Shown piece by piece: positions 50,101-60,428 of a DNA stretch of 64,000 nt (its first letter is position 1; every line of letters starts with the position of its first letter). Source of the stretch: Toxotes chatareus. Taxonomy: Eukaryota > Chordata > Actinopteri > Toxotidae. The notes under the pieces were generated by a model. The model saw nothing but the letters and a program-made list of their open reading frames with translations, did not search any database and was not told where the DNA came from. Both the position numbers and the translations under genes were made by a program. The stretch is taken from NCBI GenBank assembly GCA_016801885.1, contig CM028893.1, positions 6,151,950-6,215,949 on the forward strand, read 5' to 3'.

Positions 50101-51079
50101 ATAAACCGATGTAGAAAATAACAATTCTGTTATTTTTGCCATCTTTTGCAAAGGCAGCCTTCAAGACCCAATTCAGTAAAATTGCTGTTTGTTAAACTGT
50201 CCTCCAGCTCAGTACCACTGCTATAAATGTAAGACAGAAAAATGATTTTTATCCCTTTGAAATGTTCTGTTACTGTATTTTAAGATTAATGGTAACTACA
50301 AGGTTGAACACAGACATACCAAAGAAATTAAAAGAATGGAATCCTTTGTTAGTTTGCATTGAACATTAAGTCCATTGCATGGGAAAATGAAATGAATAAA
50401 AAAAAGACTTTATTGACTGAGCACTGGTTACAGCTAATTATCTGTCCTATTTCTATGAGCAATTGGGCTTGCACAGGGGATACAGGTAGTGAACATATTT
50501 TCATATTTGACGGTTTCCTGATTCTAAGGGTGTTAAACATTTAAAACATTGTTCAGGATATATTACTCATACCTGTGTGCCCTCACAGGATGGAGGGAAA
50601 CCGAGTGAGCTCCAGAGGTCTGCTCTCACTCTGTGACTTGACCCCAGATCCTCTGAAAAAAGTTGTGTGAGTTAATTACTCTTTTTCAAGAAAAGTAATT
50701 CTGAATCATATCAACAGTTTAGGTTTTTCTAAAGCTTCTGTTGATTCCTTTTCCGTACAGCGCCATTTGGAATGACTTGACTGACACAGAACCAGAGTCT
50801 TGGTGCTCCAAAGAAAGCATTACTGTGAACTTCACAGATGATGAAATGTGGGAGGCGTGGGGGCAATGGGTCTTCAAGCGGTGTGAGGTCAGCAGCAACG
50901 AGAAGCTAGTGATGGTACTCCATAAAGTGTGCAACGTATCAGCCCACTGCTTAGAAGCTCAGTGGGCAAAGACCTTCTACAAGCAACTATCACAGCTCAT
51001 CAAACACAGGATTGAGTCCTGCACTGAAGAGGATGTATGCAAGAAGCTCCAAAAGTTTGAGAGTATTTTGAATCTCTGA
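47189..51079 (+). CDS. NLR family receptor: CARD - NACHT - short LRR - novel C-terminal tail (866 aa)
   Basis: NLR proteins are cytosolic sensors that oligomerise through an ATPase NACHT domain and signal through an N-terminal death-fold domain. Exons: 47189-47501, 47700-49422, 49667-49750, 49891-49974, 50589-50666, 50761-51079 (2601 nt, all junctions in frame). Exon 1 is a CARD-like helical bundle (SLVDELEGRIDSLTEIL, FTRDDREDVL, ARVRKVLDIL, EEAAKIFL). Exon 2 starts with a FISNA-like linker, then NACHT with Walker A GVAGIGKT (residues 203-210), Walker B LLIILDGFDEF (about 274-284) and sensor TSRP (about 325). LCYIPAFCYI and LTVQEFLAA are typical fish NLR motifs. Exons 3 and 4 are 84-nt LRR units. 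The last ~105 residues are not an LRR and I do not recognise them. It resembles fish NLRC3-like genes but I cannot name an ortholog. Confidence 0.88.
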
Positions 51080-51378
51080 CATGCAGAAGTCTACACTCAC
51101 CTAAAGTTGTAAGCTTATAAACACAGTTTAAGTGCACAGTTAATATGCATCCAGACAAGATTTGTTTTTCTTTTCAAGGGAAGGGGATGTGCATCAGTCA
51201 TGAAGAGGATTTGTTCTGCATTAGCCAGCTCTAACAGTTGCTGAACAAAAGCATTCAGTATCAAAAAGGCATTTAAACTAAAATGTCATAAAGCTGCCAC
51301 ATTAACACCAAACTGTAGACTACACAAGACAGTATATCGGTTGTAAGTCTGGAAAAAGGGGTCGTAAAAAACTATCAC
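51080..51378 (+). other. Probable NLR 3' UTR / intergenic spacer
   Basis: This AT-rich sequence follows the NLR stop. No AATAAA is seen before the tRNA gene. The next canonical hexamer is AATAAA at 51984-51989, so the NLR 3' UTR may run across the antisense tRNA, or a variant signal may be used. Confidence 0.4.
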
Positions 51379-51452
51379 TGGCCCGTACGGGGATCGAACC
51401 CGCGACCTTGGCGTTATTAGCACCACGCTCTAACCAACTGAGCTAACCGGCC
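51379..51452 (-). tRNA. tRNA-Ile (anticodon AAT)
   Basis: Read on the minus strand, this 74-nt gene begins GGCCGGTTAGCTCAG, with box A TTAGCTCAGTTGG. The anticodon loop is CTAATAA, giving anticodon AAT, and box B is GGTTCGATCCC. It closes GGGCC with discriminator A. There is no intron. The acceptor stem pairs except for one G-G position that I recall also in vertebrate tRNA-Ile-AAT genes. On the transcribed strand a T6 pol III terminator follows at once (AAAAAA at 51366-51371 on plus). It decodes AUU, and AUC through inosine at position 34. Confidence 0.97.
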
Positions 51453-52030
51453 ATGTAATAGTTTGCACTACTAACACTAAAAATAGTGTAATCTCTTTCA
51501 GAGCACTTTTCAAATTCTTTTCTTTCAGTTCCTACCCCCATCGTAAAAAAGATGCACGGTTAAAAAAGATTAAATACACCTCAGAATACGTTCGCCAAAC
51601 GTTCCTGGAAAAGGGCCAATGAATCTACGAACAAGTCGAGCGGAGCCCGGATGAGGTGTTCTTTCTCTTCCAACTAAAAGCACAAATCATGTCACATGCA
51701 AGTTAAACGTAGTTTAACATGAAAAAAAAGTTATTTTTTATGTTAAACTACAGAAACGGTGAATTAAGTACTACACTAGCTACATCGGCTATTTTATTTA
51801 TTGAGTTTTCTTTTGGTATTAGTGTGTTTTCTTTTTGTTTTTGTTTAGTTGTTTGTTTGTTTATGCTAGTGAATCTATTTTCTGTGAAGAGCTTTGTATT
51901 CTGTTGTTTTATTTGTAACCAACCAGTTTTATAAAATGTTATTGTTGTATTGTTATTGATATTGGAACTTGAGAACAATTGTGAATAAATTGCTTAAACT
52001 TCAAACACACACTAAGAGTATTTTGCACTT
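51453..52030. other. Intergenic spacer between tRNA-Ile and larp7
   Basis: AT-rich sequence with T-rich open frames of no recognisable content and a TTGTTTGTTTG run near 51845-51862. It contains a possible poly(A) hexamer, AATAAA at 51984-51989, that could serve the NLR. No gene supported. Confidence 0.5.
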
Positions 52031-52200
52031 TATTTTGAACTTATTCAGCGGAAGTGGTTTACATTGCTTGCTGTGGGCTCTGGTATGACGAATTTAGTCT
52101 GCGACGTCTGATTGAACGTCGCAGGGTAGCTGCCGTTTTATGTTATTTTTATGCGTGCTAAGCATCAAACTGAACTGTTTCCTCCTCTCACATAGGGTGA
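52031..52200 (+). promoter_or_regulatory. larp7: larp7 promoter with ETS site, GACGTC palindrome and untranslated exon 1 donor
   Basis: GCGGAAGTGG (about 52048-52057) is an ETS/GABP-type site typical of housekeeping promoters. CTGCGACGT (52099-52107) and ACGTCGCAG (52116-52124) form a perfect 9-bp inverted repeat spaced by 8 bases, each arm holding a CRE-like GACGT half site. A strong splice donor, CATAGG/GTGAGT after 52196, probably ends an untranslated first exon. This exon would splice to the acceptor TTTCAG/TCCCTG at 52696, just before the larp7 ATG. Confidence 0.6.
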
Positions 52201-52708
52201 GTTTTGTAAATTATTGTGTCGTTTGGATTTTAAGCGGAGATTTGACGGATTTTGAAAAGCAGTGGCCATGACTGTAGCATTTTTAAAAATGTCACTACCC
52301 GCCAATTGACGTACTAACTTCGATAGCAGTTTGCTAAAGGTGATGATGGCTAACAGACAACTGGCTATTGGCTAGTTAAGCAGACACTTATAGCTTAGTT
52401 AAAAGGTGCTAAATATGAAGTTAGCAGTGTGTTTTCTAACTAATGTTATTCAGATATTGATACTATATTTAAGGGGTGTGTTCACCACGCTGTGTATTCT
52501 GTAGAGGGGTGAGGGATGCTTTATAGTGCTAATACCACCTGTGAATTTGACTGTGTAAATTAAGGTTAATTTTAGTAACTCTAAATTTTAGTAACTTGGC
52601 TCTGCTTTTACCAGCAAGATAAAAGGGCACAAGCTAAAAGCTTGCTGGACTTCCAATGCAGTTTTACAAGTGTGTGTTTTTGGCCTGTGTTTCAGTCCCT
52701 GCTACAGG

Positions 52709-55700
52709 ATGATTGACACAGAGAGGGGAACTGATGATGCTGGTGCTGCACAGTCCAGCAGTAAGAACAAGGAGACAGAAAAGAAGAAGCGGTCTCGAGT
52801 CAAACAGCTGCTGGGTGATGTGAAGAAGCAGGTGGAGTTCTGGTTCGGAGATGTCAACCTTCACAAAGACCGCTTTCTGAAAAAACTCATAGATGAGTCA
52901 GACGATGGATGTAAGGGGCTATCAACAGTACTTTATCCATTTTCCAAGGAATTACTCAAGGCTGCCTTATTACAGTACTCACATACCATATGTGCATTGA
53001 AATAGTCACAGGTTGAAGCCTTAGATTAGCTTCAGCTTTTTATCAGTGGAGTGGCGTTCACAGCAGGAGACAGGGGGAATTATTGCAGTGACTAGTTACA
53101 AACTCAATAAATGATATATGAGTAGTGTATTAAGGCAGACTTGAAAAATCTTTTTGTCCTTTAATTCATGACATGAAGTCATCAGACTATTTCTAACAAA
53201 GCATCTAAAATAACATTTTTAATGTGTCACAGATGTTGATATATCTGTGTTGGCAAGCTTCAATCGAATGAAAAAGCTGACGACTGACACCAAGCTGATT
53301 GCAAGGGCACTGAAAAATTCATCTGTAGTTGAGGTACTGTATTGTGAATTTCTTTTCATGACTTCTTTTAAAAGAACCACCTCATAACTGTCCTATTTTT
53401 ACAGTGTTTGCATAATTCAGGAGGTTATTCTTGTCTCTATGACAAAGTTCAAATTAATTTACACTTCCTAAGAACAGCTTACTGATTTTTGTGTTCCAGG
53501 TTAACTTGGAAGGTAATAAAGTACGACGTCAGCTTCCAATTGGAGACGTACCAAATGACACAGACAGCCGCACAGTATATGTGGTAAAAAGCATTTTCTG
53601 TTGTTGTCTTTATTTGTCCCACATATTCTTGCTGGTTATTTTGACAAATGTTACATGGCTGCCAGAAAAATAGTTTTGGAGAACATACTAATACAATTTT
53701 TCTTTTTTTTTTCCCCACAAGGAACTTTTGCCCAAGGATGTGACCCACAGTTGGATAGAAAGAGTGTTCACAAAATGTGGGAATGTGGTTTATGTTAGTA
53801 TCCCCAGATACAAGTCTTCTGGTGACTCCAAGGGTTTTGCTTTTGTTGAGTTTGAGGAAGTGGAACAAGCCCAGAAAGCCATAGAGGTGAAAACCTAATA
53901 TGAATATAAAACCATTGCCTGAAATATATGATAGCTTATGTCAGTCCAGTGTTTTATTTTTGGCAGGAAGAAAACTCAAGGGAATTTCTGATCTCTGAAA
54001 CAGATGCTGAACAACCCCCCTGAAGATGCTCCCAGGAAACCAGGGATTTTCCCCAAGACGAAAAGTAGGAAGGCTATTCCTCTGCCAGGTGACCCTCCAC
54101 CATCAGGTACAATTAATTACAATCAAAAAAGTGCTGCATTTCTTTTACATGACTGCTTCTCTCTGCCATTAAAATCCTTGATTCATGAGAAATCCAATGC
54201 TGGGATAATATCAAGGCTGTTGGTGCAGTTTGTTATATTCACCCCGGCTTTATGACATTCATGTACTATAGGTGAAGAAGAGGAGAAGAAAAAGAAAAAG
54301 AAGAAGAAAAAGAAAGAAGGTGCCACAGTACCAACACCTGCAGAAGAAGCCAAAGAGCATGCAATGGAAGCAGAACCATCAGAGCAGAAGAGGAAGCACT
54401 CAGCAGCAGGGGATTTTGAACTGGAGGAAGCCAGCAGTCAGAAGACACCGGGCAAACTGTCAGAGAAAAAAAGACGACGGTCACAGACAGTCGGGGGATC
54501 AGACAGTGAAGTACCATCTAAGATTAGAAAAACCAGTGAAAGTGAAGCTGGAGAAAAGAAGAAAGATGTGTCAAAGATTGGTAAGTCATCATAGTGTCCA
54601 CTGGTCCACAATGCTGGAAAAAGAATTCTAACACTTTTGAAAACAAAAAAAATAAAAAAAGAAACATATTTTTCCATCTACCTAATCCTTTCCAATTTCA
54701 TGACTTCTAATTTTCACAATCTAAACATACATGGTATATGATGAGGTGTTTTTACAGCAATGAAACCACAGTTTTGTTGTTGTTGTATTAACTGTTATTC
54801 CTCTGTTAGATCCACCCATAAAAAGTGACACGGAGAGAGGTGTTGAGGAAGGGAAAGAAAACAGAGATGATTCAACAGTTAAAGCAAAGAGGAAGAGAAA
54901 AAAGAAACACAAGGAGAAACTGAAAATTGGCGAGGAGGTCATCCCACTGCGTGTTCTATCCAAGTAAAATCCTACATCCCTTTTTCTTCTTGCATCATCA
55001 CGATTTGATTAATTACTGAAAACCCCTTCAGAATAAAAATATCACGAATGGGCGTCTTTCTTCCTCTTTTGAACGTGTAAAGGAAAGAGTGGCTCCAGCT
55101 AAAGGAGGAGTATTTGACCTTGCAGAAGCACAGCATGGCGTCACTGAAGAAGTGCATTAGTAAGATTGATCACAAAGAGCACAAGAGTCTAATGACGACA
55201 GAGAAGGACCCTCAAGATGGAAACGGTGAGTTTTGTCTATTCCCAGTAATTTGAGTTCAGATGGACAAATTGCAGGCTACCAGAACTGGGGAAAACTCCA
55301 CTGGTACTTACATTACTAAGTACATGAAACCAATAAACTTTCCATTATTACTTGTTTAACACAGACAGACAATTCAGCACAAAAATGACTCCGATAAGCA
55401 GGGGCGATTTGACCCCGTCAATATTCCCATGGTTTGTAAAGCAAAAAGAAAACGAAGTGAAACAAAGTCTTTATGCTGAAAACGTTTGTTTCCAAGTATA
55501 ATGACAGTCTTTGCCCTTTTGTCCTGGAGTTTTAACAAAAAATCCTTTTTATTTTACTTTCAGTGCTAAGATGTTTCACTTTGTGTCAGTGTGCCAACAT
55601 ACAGTAATGTCATTAGCCTCCTAACAGTGTTGACATTACAGTATTATTCCAAACACACAAATCAGATTTAATGGCACCGAGCTGCCAAAATCAGAGAAAC

Positions 55701-57299
55701 ACACGTTGAAATGTACAAGTGTTGGTTTAATTCATTAATGTTGATTTGTTTGTATATGTGTGTTTTTTTTTTTTATCCAGGTGAGAAGACTAACAAAAGT
55801 GAAAACGCACCTAACCAGGGCCCTCAGTTTATCAGTGGTGTCATCATGAAGATTACAGACAACAAGCCGCTACCAGGGAGGAAGTTCATCAAAGTACAGT
55901 ATAACCCAGTGCAGCCGTCAGCTTATCATTATATAAAGTTCAACTTATGAAAAGTAATTAATAAAGGTGTGTGTGTGTAGGACGTCTTGTGCAAAATATC
56001 ACCGGTGGCATACATTGACATCTTGGAGGGAGATGCCGAGGGTCACCTCCGCTTTCACACCGCAGAGGAAGCAAAAGCCGTTAGTGACGCCAGAGCAGAG
56101 CTGCTGAAGGAGCACAGCTGGAAGCTTGAAATTCTCTCAGGTAGAAATTTTCATTTCTACATTTCAAGGGGTTTGTTTTGTGTGTGCCACACTCTGTGTA
56201 ATCCAAATGCGCACATATCTCTGGTTTAAATGAGGAGAGGATGTGCATGACTGAGCTGACACACTGGCTTTCATAATTGCCGATGGTGAAAATAATTAAT
56301 CGGGACAGCGCCCATCAGGTTTCATTGTTTGTTTAATTCCTCTGAAAGGCGACCATGAGCAAAGGTACTGGCAGAAGATCCTAGTCGACCGCCAGGTCAA
56401 GTTGAATCGTCCGAGAGAAAAGAAGCGAGGTACAGAGAAGGTGAGATCGCCCTTTAAAGTTTCACATCTAAAAATACATATACACACACGCTCGACCAGT
56501 ACTGGATTTCTGTGGCTGATGCCAATACCGATTTTAGGGAGTAAAAAAAAAAAAAATTCTGTTATCGATTCTGATATTCTTTATACGCACACACACACAC
56601 ACACACGTATATATGTTACAGTAGTGTATTGAAAAGGGGAAACAATGGGGTCGTTAATGTTCGTTAATTCTCCATGTAATATATTTCACAAATGGGATTA
56701 CAATTTCCTGTGAAGACAGCGACTCTGTTGTGAATGATGCAGTCGGAGCGCACTCTGCTGGACAAGCTGTGATGACACCATTTCTGAATTAACTCAAGCA
56801 TCATTTTCTGCAATATGTTCTGTTAAAAAAAAAAAAAAAAGTTTTCATATTGAACAACATGTATGCCGATACCATTATATCTGTGATAGATCAGTATTGG
56901 CCGATAATACATACATGTTGTTGTGTTGTATAATCCCTTATAAACCCATATAATGTTTTATTTGGGGTATTTTATTGACAGACATTATAATGAAGACTTC
57001 ACACACACATATTTGAAATTGCAAATATAAATGTAAATGTAAATGTATGTTTTGTAAGTAGCTTATTCTGAATGCTGTTCATCTTTGGATATGTTCTAAT
57101 ACCTGGGATCATTTTGGCATATGAACACACAGACACGTGCCATCACAACAGTCAGAGCTGTGCCTCCCTTTTGATTATGTGCTACAAACATGTCATTCCT
57201 TACTTTCTTGTCACACTTCAGCTCATATCCAAAGCAGAAAAAATCATCATCGCGCGGGCCAAGGAGGCTAATAAGCACATCCGTTTCCAAGAAGACTGA
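52709..57299 (+). CDS. larp7: La-related protein 7 (7SK snRNP component), 12 coding exons, 567 aa
   Basis: LARP7 binds the 3' U-tail and stem-loop 4 of 7SK snRNA, stabilising the snRNP that holds P-TEFb inactive; it also supports U6 snRNA modification. Exons: 52709-52910, 53233-53333, 53500-53583, 53722-53886, 54004-54106, 54272-54580, 54810-54963, 55083-55225, 55781-55893, 55981-56140, 56349-56440, 57222-57299 (1704 nt, all in frame). La module about residues 20-110 (QVEFWFGDVNLHKDRFL, SFNRMKKLT). RRM1 about 126-200 (RTVYVELLPKD, KGFAFVEF, LNNPPEDAPRKPGIFPKT). A Lys/Glu-rich nuclear linker runs about 215-365. KIGEEVIPLRVLSK precedes the C-terminal xRRM (about 435-545), with YIDILEGD carrying the atypical Y-x-D RNP3 and WKLEILSGDHEQRYWQKIL. 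It ends IRFQED. Human LARP7 is 582 aa, so this is full length. Confidence 0.97.
55581..55665. repeat. Long inverted repeat / hairpin in larp7 intron 8
   Basis: ATACAGTAATGTCA (55599-55612) pairs with TGACATTACAGTAT (55631-55644) with one mismatch in 14 around an 18-base loop. Outer segments TTTGTGT (about 55580) and ACACAAA (about 55655) can close a longer imperfect stem. The size is in the range of a microRNA precursor, but a small inverted-repeat element is equally possible. No known small RNA is recognised. Confidence 0.6.
56588..56606. repeat. (CA)n microsatellite
   Basis: About nine CA units in larp7 intron 11, followed by GTATATATG. Confidence 0.9.
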
Positions 57300-57420
57300 G
57301 CGCTGCTGAATCTTTTTTTTGTTTTGTTTTGTTTTTACAACCATACATGTTTAACTCTGTAGCTAGAACAGAGCTAAAAGAAGACTTGAACAACAATAAA
57401 TGAGTTAAAACGTCCCCTTA
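57300..57420 (+). terminator. larp7: larp7 3' UTR and poly(A) signal
   Basis: AATAAA at 57395-57400 lies about 95 bp after the larp7 stop, giving a compact 3' UTR. A G/T-containing stretch (TCTGTTGTTTGC) follows within 30 bp, as expected for a cleavage site. Confidence 0.75.
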
Positions 57421-58174
57421 TCTGTTGTTTGCACTGGAGCCCCCATGATAATGTGGAATGCTGCTATCCATAGTGACATTTGGGCAACATTTTTCTGAAT
57501 CGATAACCTTTTTTTTTTTTTTTTTTTTTTTTAAAGCGAACACTCTGTATATGATGTAAATATAACATTTCAAAGTTCTCCCAGTCAAGAATAATTCCTT
57601 ATGAATTATATCTGCCTCCTTGTTTTTTTTTTTTTTTTTAATAAAATTTCATTATTTTATGATTGCAGTATTTCATGTTATATGTATTACAGTACAGTTG
57701 TGCTTCTCTTGAAGTTTGTGTGGAGAAAAAAATGCTCTTCAAAACAATGAAATGCATCCACATAAATGCATTCAGTCTTATGTATATGATAATTGTGCTT
57801 TGGTTGGAGAGTTGACCCCATTTGAAATGATTAGCTGAAACTATTTTTAAGTAAAAAAAGTAAAAACAGTTTATCTCCCTCTGCCAAGTTACTGACTAGC
57901 AGCTGTTCATGATAGAAGATATATGTTGTGACAGAAAATATTTAGCTGTGTGTCTTATGAGAACCTCTTTCACAAACTGAATATGAACTGCCTTCAATTT
58001 TGTAGATTACGCAACACTCAAAATGAGAAGTGCTAAAGAGTAGTAGTATAAAAATATCTGCCATTACGTAATTTCAGTTCCATTTATTGCTTTTATTAGT
58101 GGTGAAGGTAGAGACTATCTGAGGTAATGTGTGACAGCATCACACTCTGTCAGCAGCTTGGTCTCTGGGAAACC
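57421..58174. other. Spacer between convergent genes larp7 and saxo-like
   Basis: AT-rich spacer with long T-runs (about 57511-57532 and 57623-57639). The minus-strand gene's poly(A) signal is probably TTTATT at 58083-58088 (AATAAA on minus), about 90 bp past its stop. No further gene seen. Confidence 0.6.
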
Positions 58175-60267
58175 TTAGCTTCTGCTCGAAACCATGCAGC
58201 TGATTATTTGTTGGGGCTGAGACGGGTCATCACAAGTGTCGCCATCAGGCCAAGTCACTCCTCTGTCCAAAGAGGCGGACCAGTACATCCTGGATTCCTC
58301 AGTCCCGCTGGAGATGCTTTCAAAACCTGAAAATGCTCCATTCTCAGCAGGACGTTGAAGTTTCTCTCTGGAGTTAGAGGCGGCCGTCTCATTCAGCTTG
58401 GAATGGGCGTTTGAAGGTTTTGGGTTTGTTTTGCATCTTTCAGCAGGCTTAGGCGTGCACACTGAGTGGGGAGTTTTCTTAGACCGCTCCATCTCTTCTT
58501 TGTGGACAATGGGGATGTGTTGCAGTGTGTCCCAGAATTTACAATCCTCCTTCATGCTAGTCATTGAGTGAAAAGGCTCCCTGCCTTTCTCCCTTCTTTG
58601 CACAGACGGCTGGATGGGCTCTGTGCGCTGGCACTTGTGTGGCTTGTAGTTCACATGTACTGTGGACACAAATGCCTTGTGATCTGCTGGTGGACTGGAC
58701 ACTTTGGCTTTACCTTTGCCATGGAACTTGGTTTCAAGGGACCAGGTTTTGAACTTCTGAAAGAATTCATCCTCTCCATCAATAAGCTTTTGGTTTATGT
58801 GCCAGGCAAACTTTGGCCCAACGGAGGCCAGCAGACCTTTGTTGGTTTGATTCACAGGCTTCTCCCTGCGCATCCTGGGCTGCACTGGATGGGTGATGTA
58901 GTGAGATCTGTAGTTGGTGATGCTTTCAATTGGTTTTGGTTCTTCTTCCTGTGGGACTGGTTTGGAGTTGGCATCCCCTTGCACAGATATATTCTGGGAG
59001 TGGCCTTCTTTTGGAGTACCTCTTGGGACAATTAATCCTAGTTTGACTTTTAAGCTGTCATTCAGCTTACACGGCTGGCGCTTGCTTATTGCCCACTCTC
59101 GGAAATCATCTGCAAATAAAAGACAGTGAGAGCGGATTTGAATCGGGATGTGATTTATATTCCTGCAATGAACGACTCTAGTGATCTTTAAGCCACTTAC
59201 TCTGGTACACGGATGTGAAGTCCTCAGTAGCATCCTGAGGAGCACTGCTGCATCTTTGGTGGCCTTTGAGTGGCAAAGATGACAGTGGCTCCTTTTGTGG
59301 GTTTTTGTTCCATTTGTGGGCAACATAGTATGACCTGAAACACACACTTATGATGTGAAATTTGTCGTTTTTGCTTTAGGAATAATATAAATAAATAAAT
59401 AAAATTATAGAACTCATATGCATCTACGCTAGGTATCTGGTTTATTCTTCATTTGTTCTACTGAAATTCAAAACTCATTGTATTCCCCTATTTCTCCTTT
59501 CAACATACTAGATACTACAAACGTGTATCTAGTGACGAAGAACTTACTTAAAAGTGGTCCCATTGTCACCCATCCCCTTCAGTGGATGGTTTTTCAGCGT
59601 CAAGGCTGAGACGACAGTAGTGTGGCAGTGAGGAGGGAGGAACCTCTCCTGGTACTCTGTGGTCATGGAGGGCAGTGTCTGGGCTCTCTGAGAGCTGGAG
59701 TGCTTCCTGGACATCAAGCAAGGTTATTTAGTATACTGTTTAGCTTTTCAGCAAGAAGGCTATTCAAAGTGCTTTACAATAAGACAAAACATGTGAGTAA
59801 ATACACAGGATTTCAGAAGTAAAATAAAACAGAATATACAAATAAGCTAAACGTTAAGGAAAACACTGTCAAGTAAAATAACATGTTCAACAACACTGTG
59901 TTCTTTCTTTTCTTTTCATGCCCACAAAGACAGTCCAAACATAAATCATTTTTGTGAACATTTACTGACATAGCTGAAGATATAGCATAAGCATTAAACC
60001 CCCTGCAGGACTAAGCCTGATCACTGTGTTTTGCACATATATCACAACAAACAGCTCTGGCAACTACAGCTCACATTAATTCTACTGGAAAATGATGTCA
60101 AATTTGAAAAAAATACAACAAAGCACAAGCAGATCTGTAGCTAGTATTTTGTGTTTTCCTGTAGGAAAGCCCATCCATGATCCCACCAAGAAAACATTAG
60201 GAAAAAGATCACCTCACCTCACTGATGGTGTGGCTTGTTGACAGCCGTTAGTGCGCTGCTGCTTCAT
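58175..60267 (-). CDS. saxo1: SAXO/MAP6-family microtubule-stabilising protein, 4 exons, 425 aa
   Basis: Proteins of this family bind and stabilise axonemal or cytoplasmic microtubules through repeated Mn modules. Exons in coding order: 60267-60218, 59706-59548, 59334-59201, 59109-58175 (1278 nt, all junctions in frame). Module-like segments: TTEYQERFLPP, TFKSYYVAHKW, VYQNDFREWAISKRQPCK, ITNYRSHYITHPVQPR, EFFQKFKTWSLETKF, STVHVNYKPHKCQRTEP and SMKEDCKFWDTL. TNYRSHYITHPV resembles the TNYKMSYVAHPV module of human SAXO1. The choice of SAXO1 also rests on ADAMTSL1-SAXO1 adjacency in human. The N-terminal cysteine cluster of human SAXO1 is not present, and the last ~110 residues lack modules. The subfamily assignment is therefore uncertain; SAXO2 or a MAP6-like paralog remains possible. 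Confidence 0.78.
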
Positions 60268-60379
60268 AGTTTTGGGGTTTTATTTTGTTGGCGTCCTGTG
60301 CCTCGCAGTTGTAGCAGCCTGCTCCCTGACTCTTCGCTGCAGGCCTACAGCATTATGAATTATTGACCGGAGGGACATG

Positions 60380-60428
<49 letters not shown>

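Noticed and set aside
47189..51079. Naming the NLR as NOD1, NOD2 or NLRC4
   Set aside because: NOD2 has two CARDs and long LRR arrays, and NOD1 has a long LRR array. NLRC4 differs clearly around the Walker motifs. The LRR region here is short and the tail is different, so no symbol is given.
55226..55780. A miR-302/367 cluster in the larp7 intron
   Set aside because: I looked on both strands for the AAGTGC and ATTGCAC seeds and did not find them in a hairpin. The hairpin present has a different sequence.
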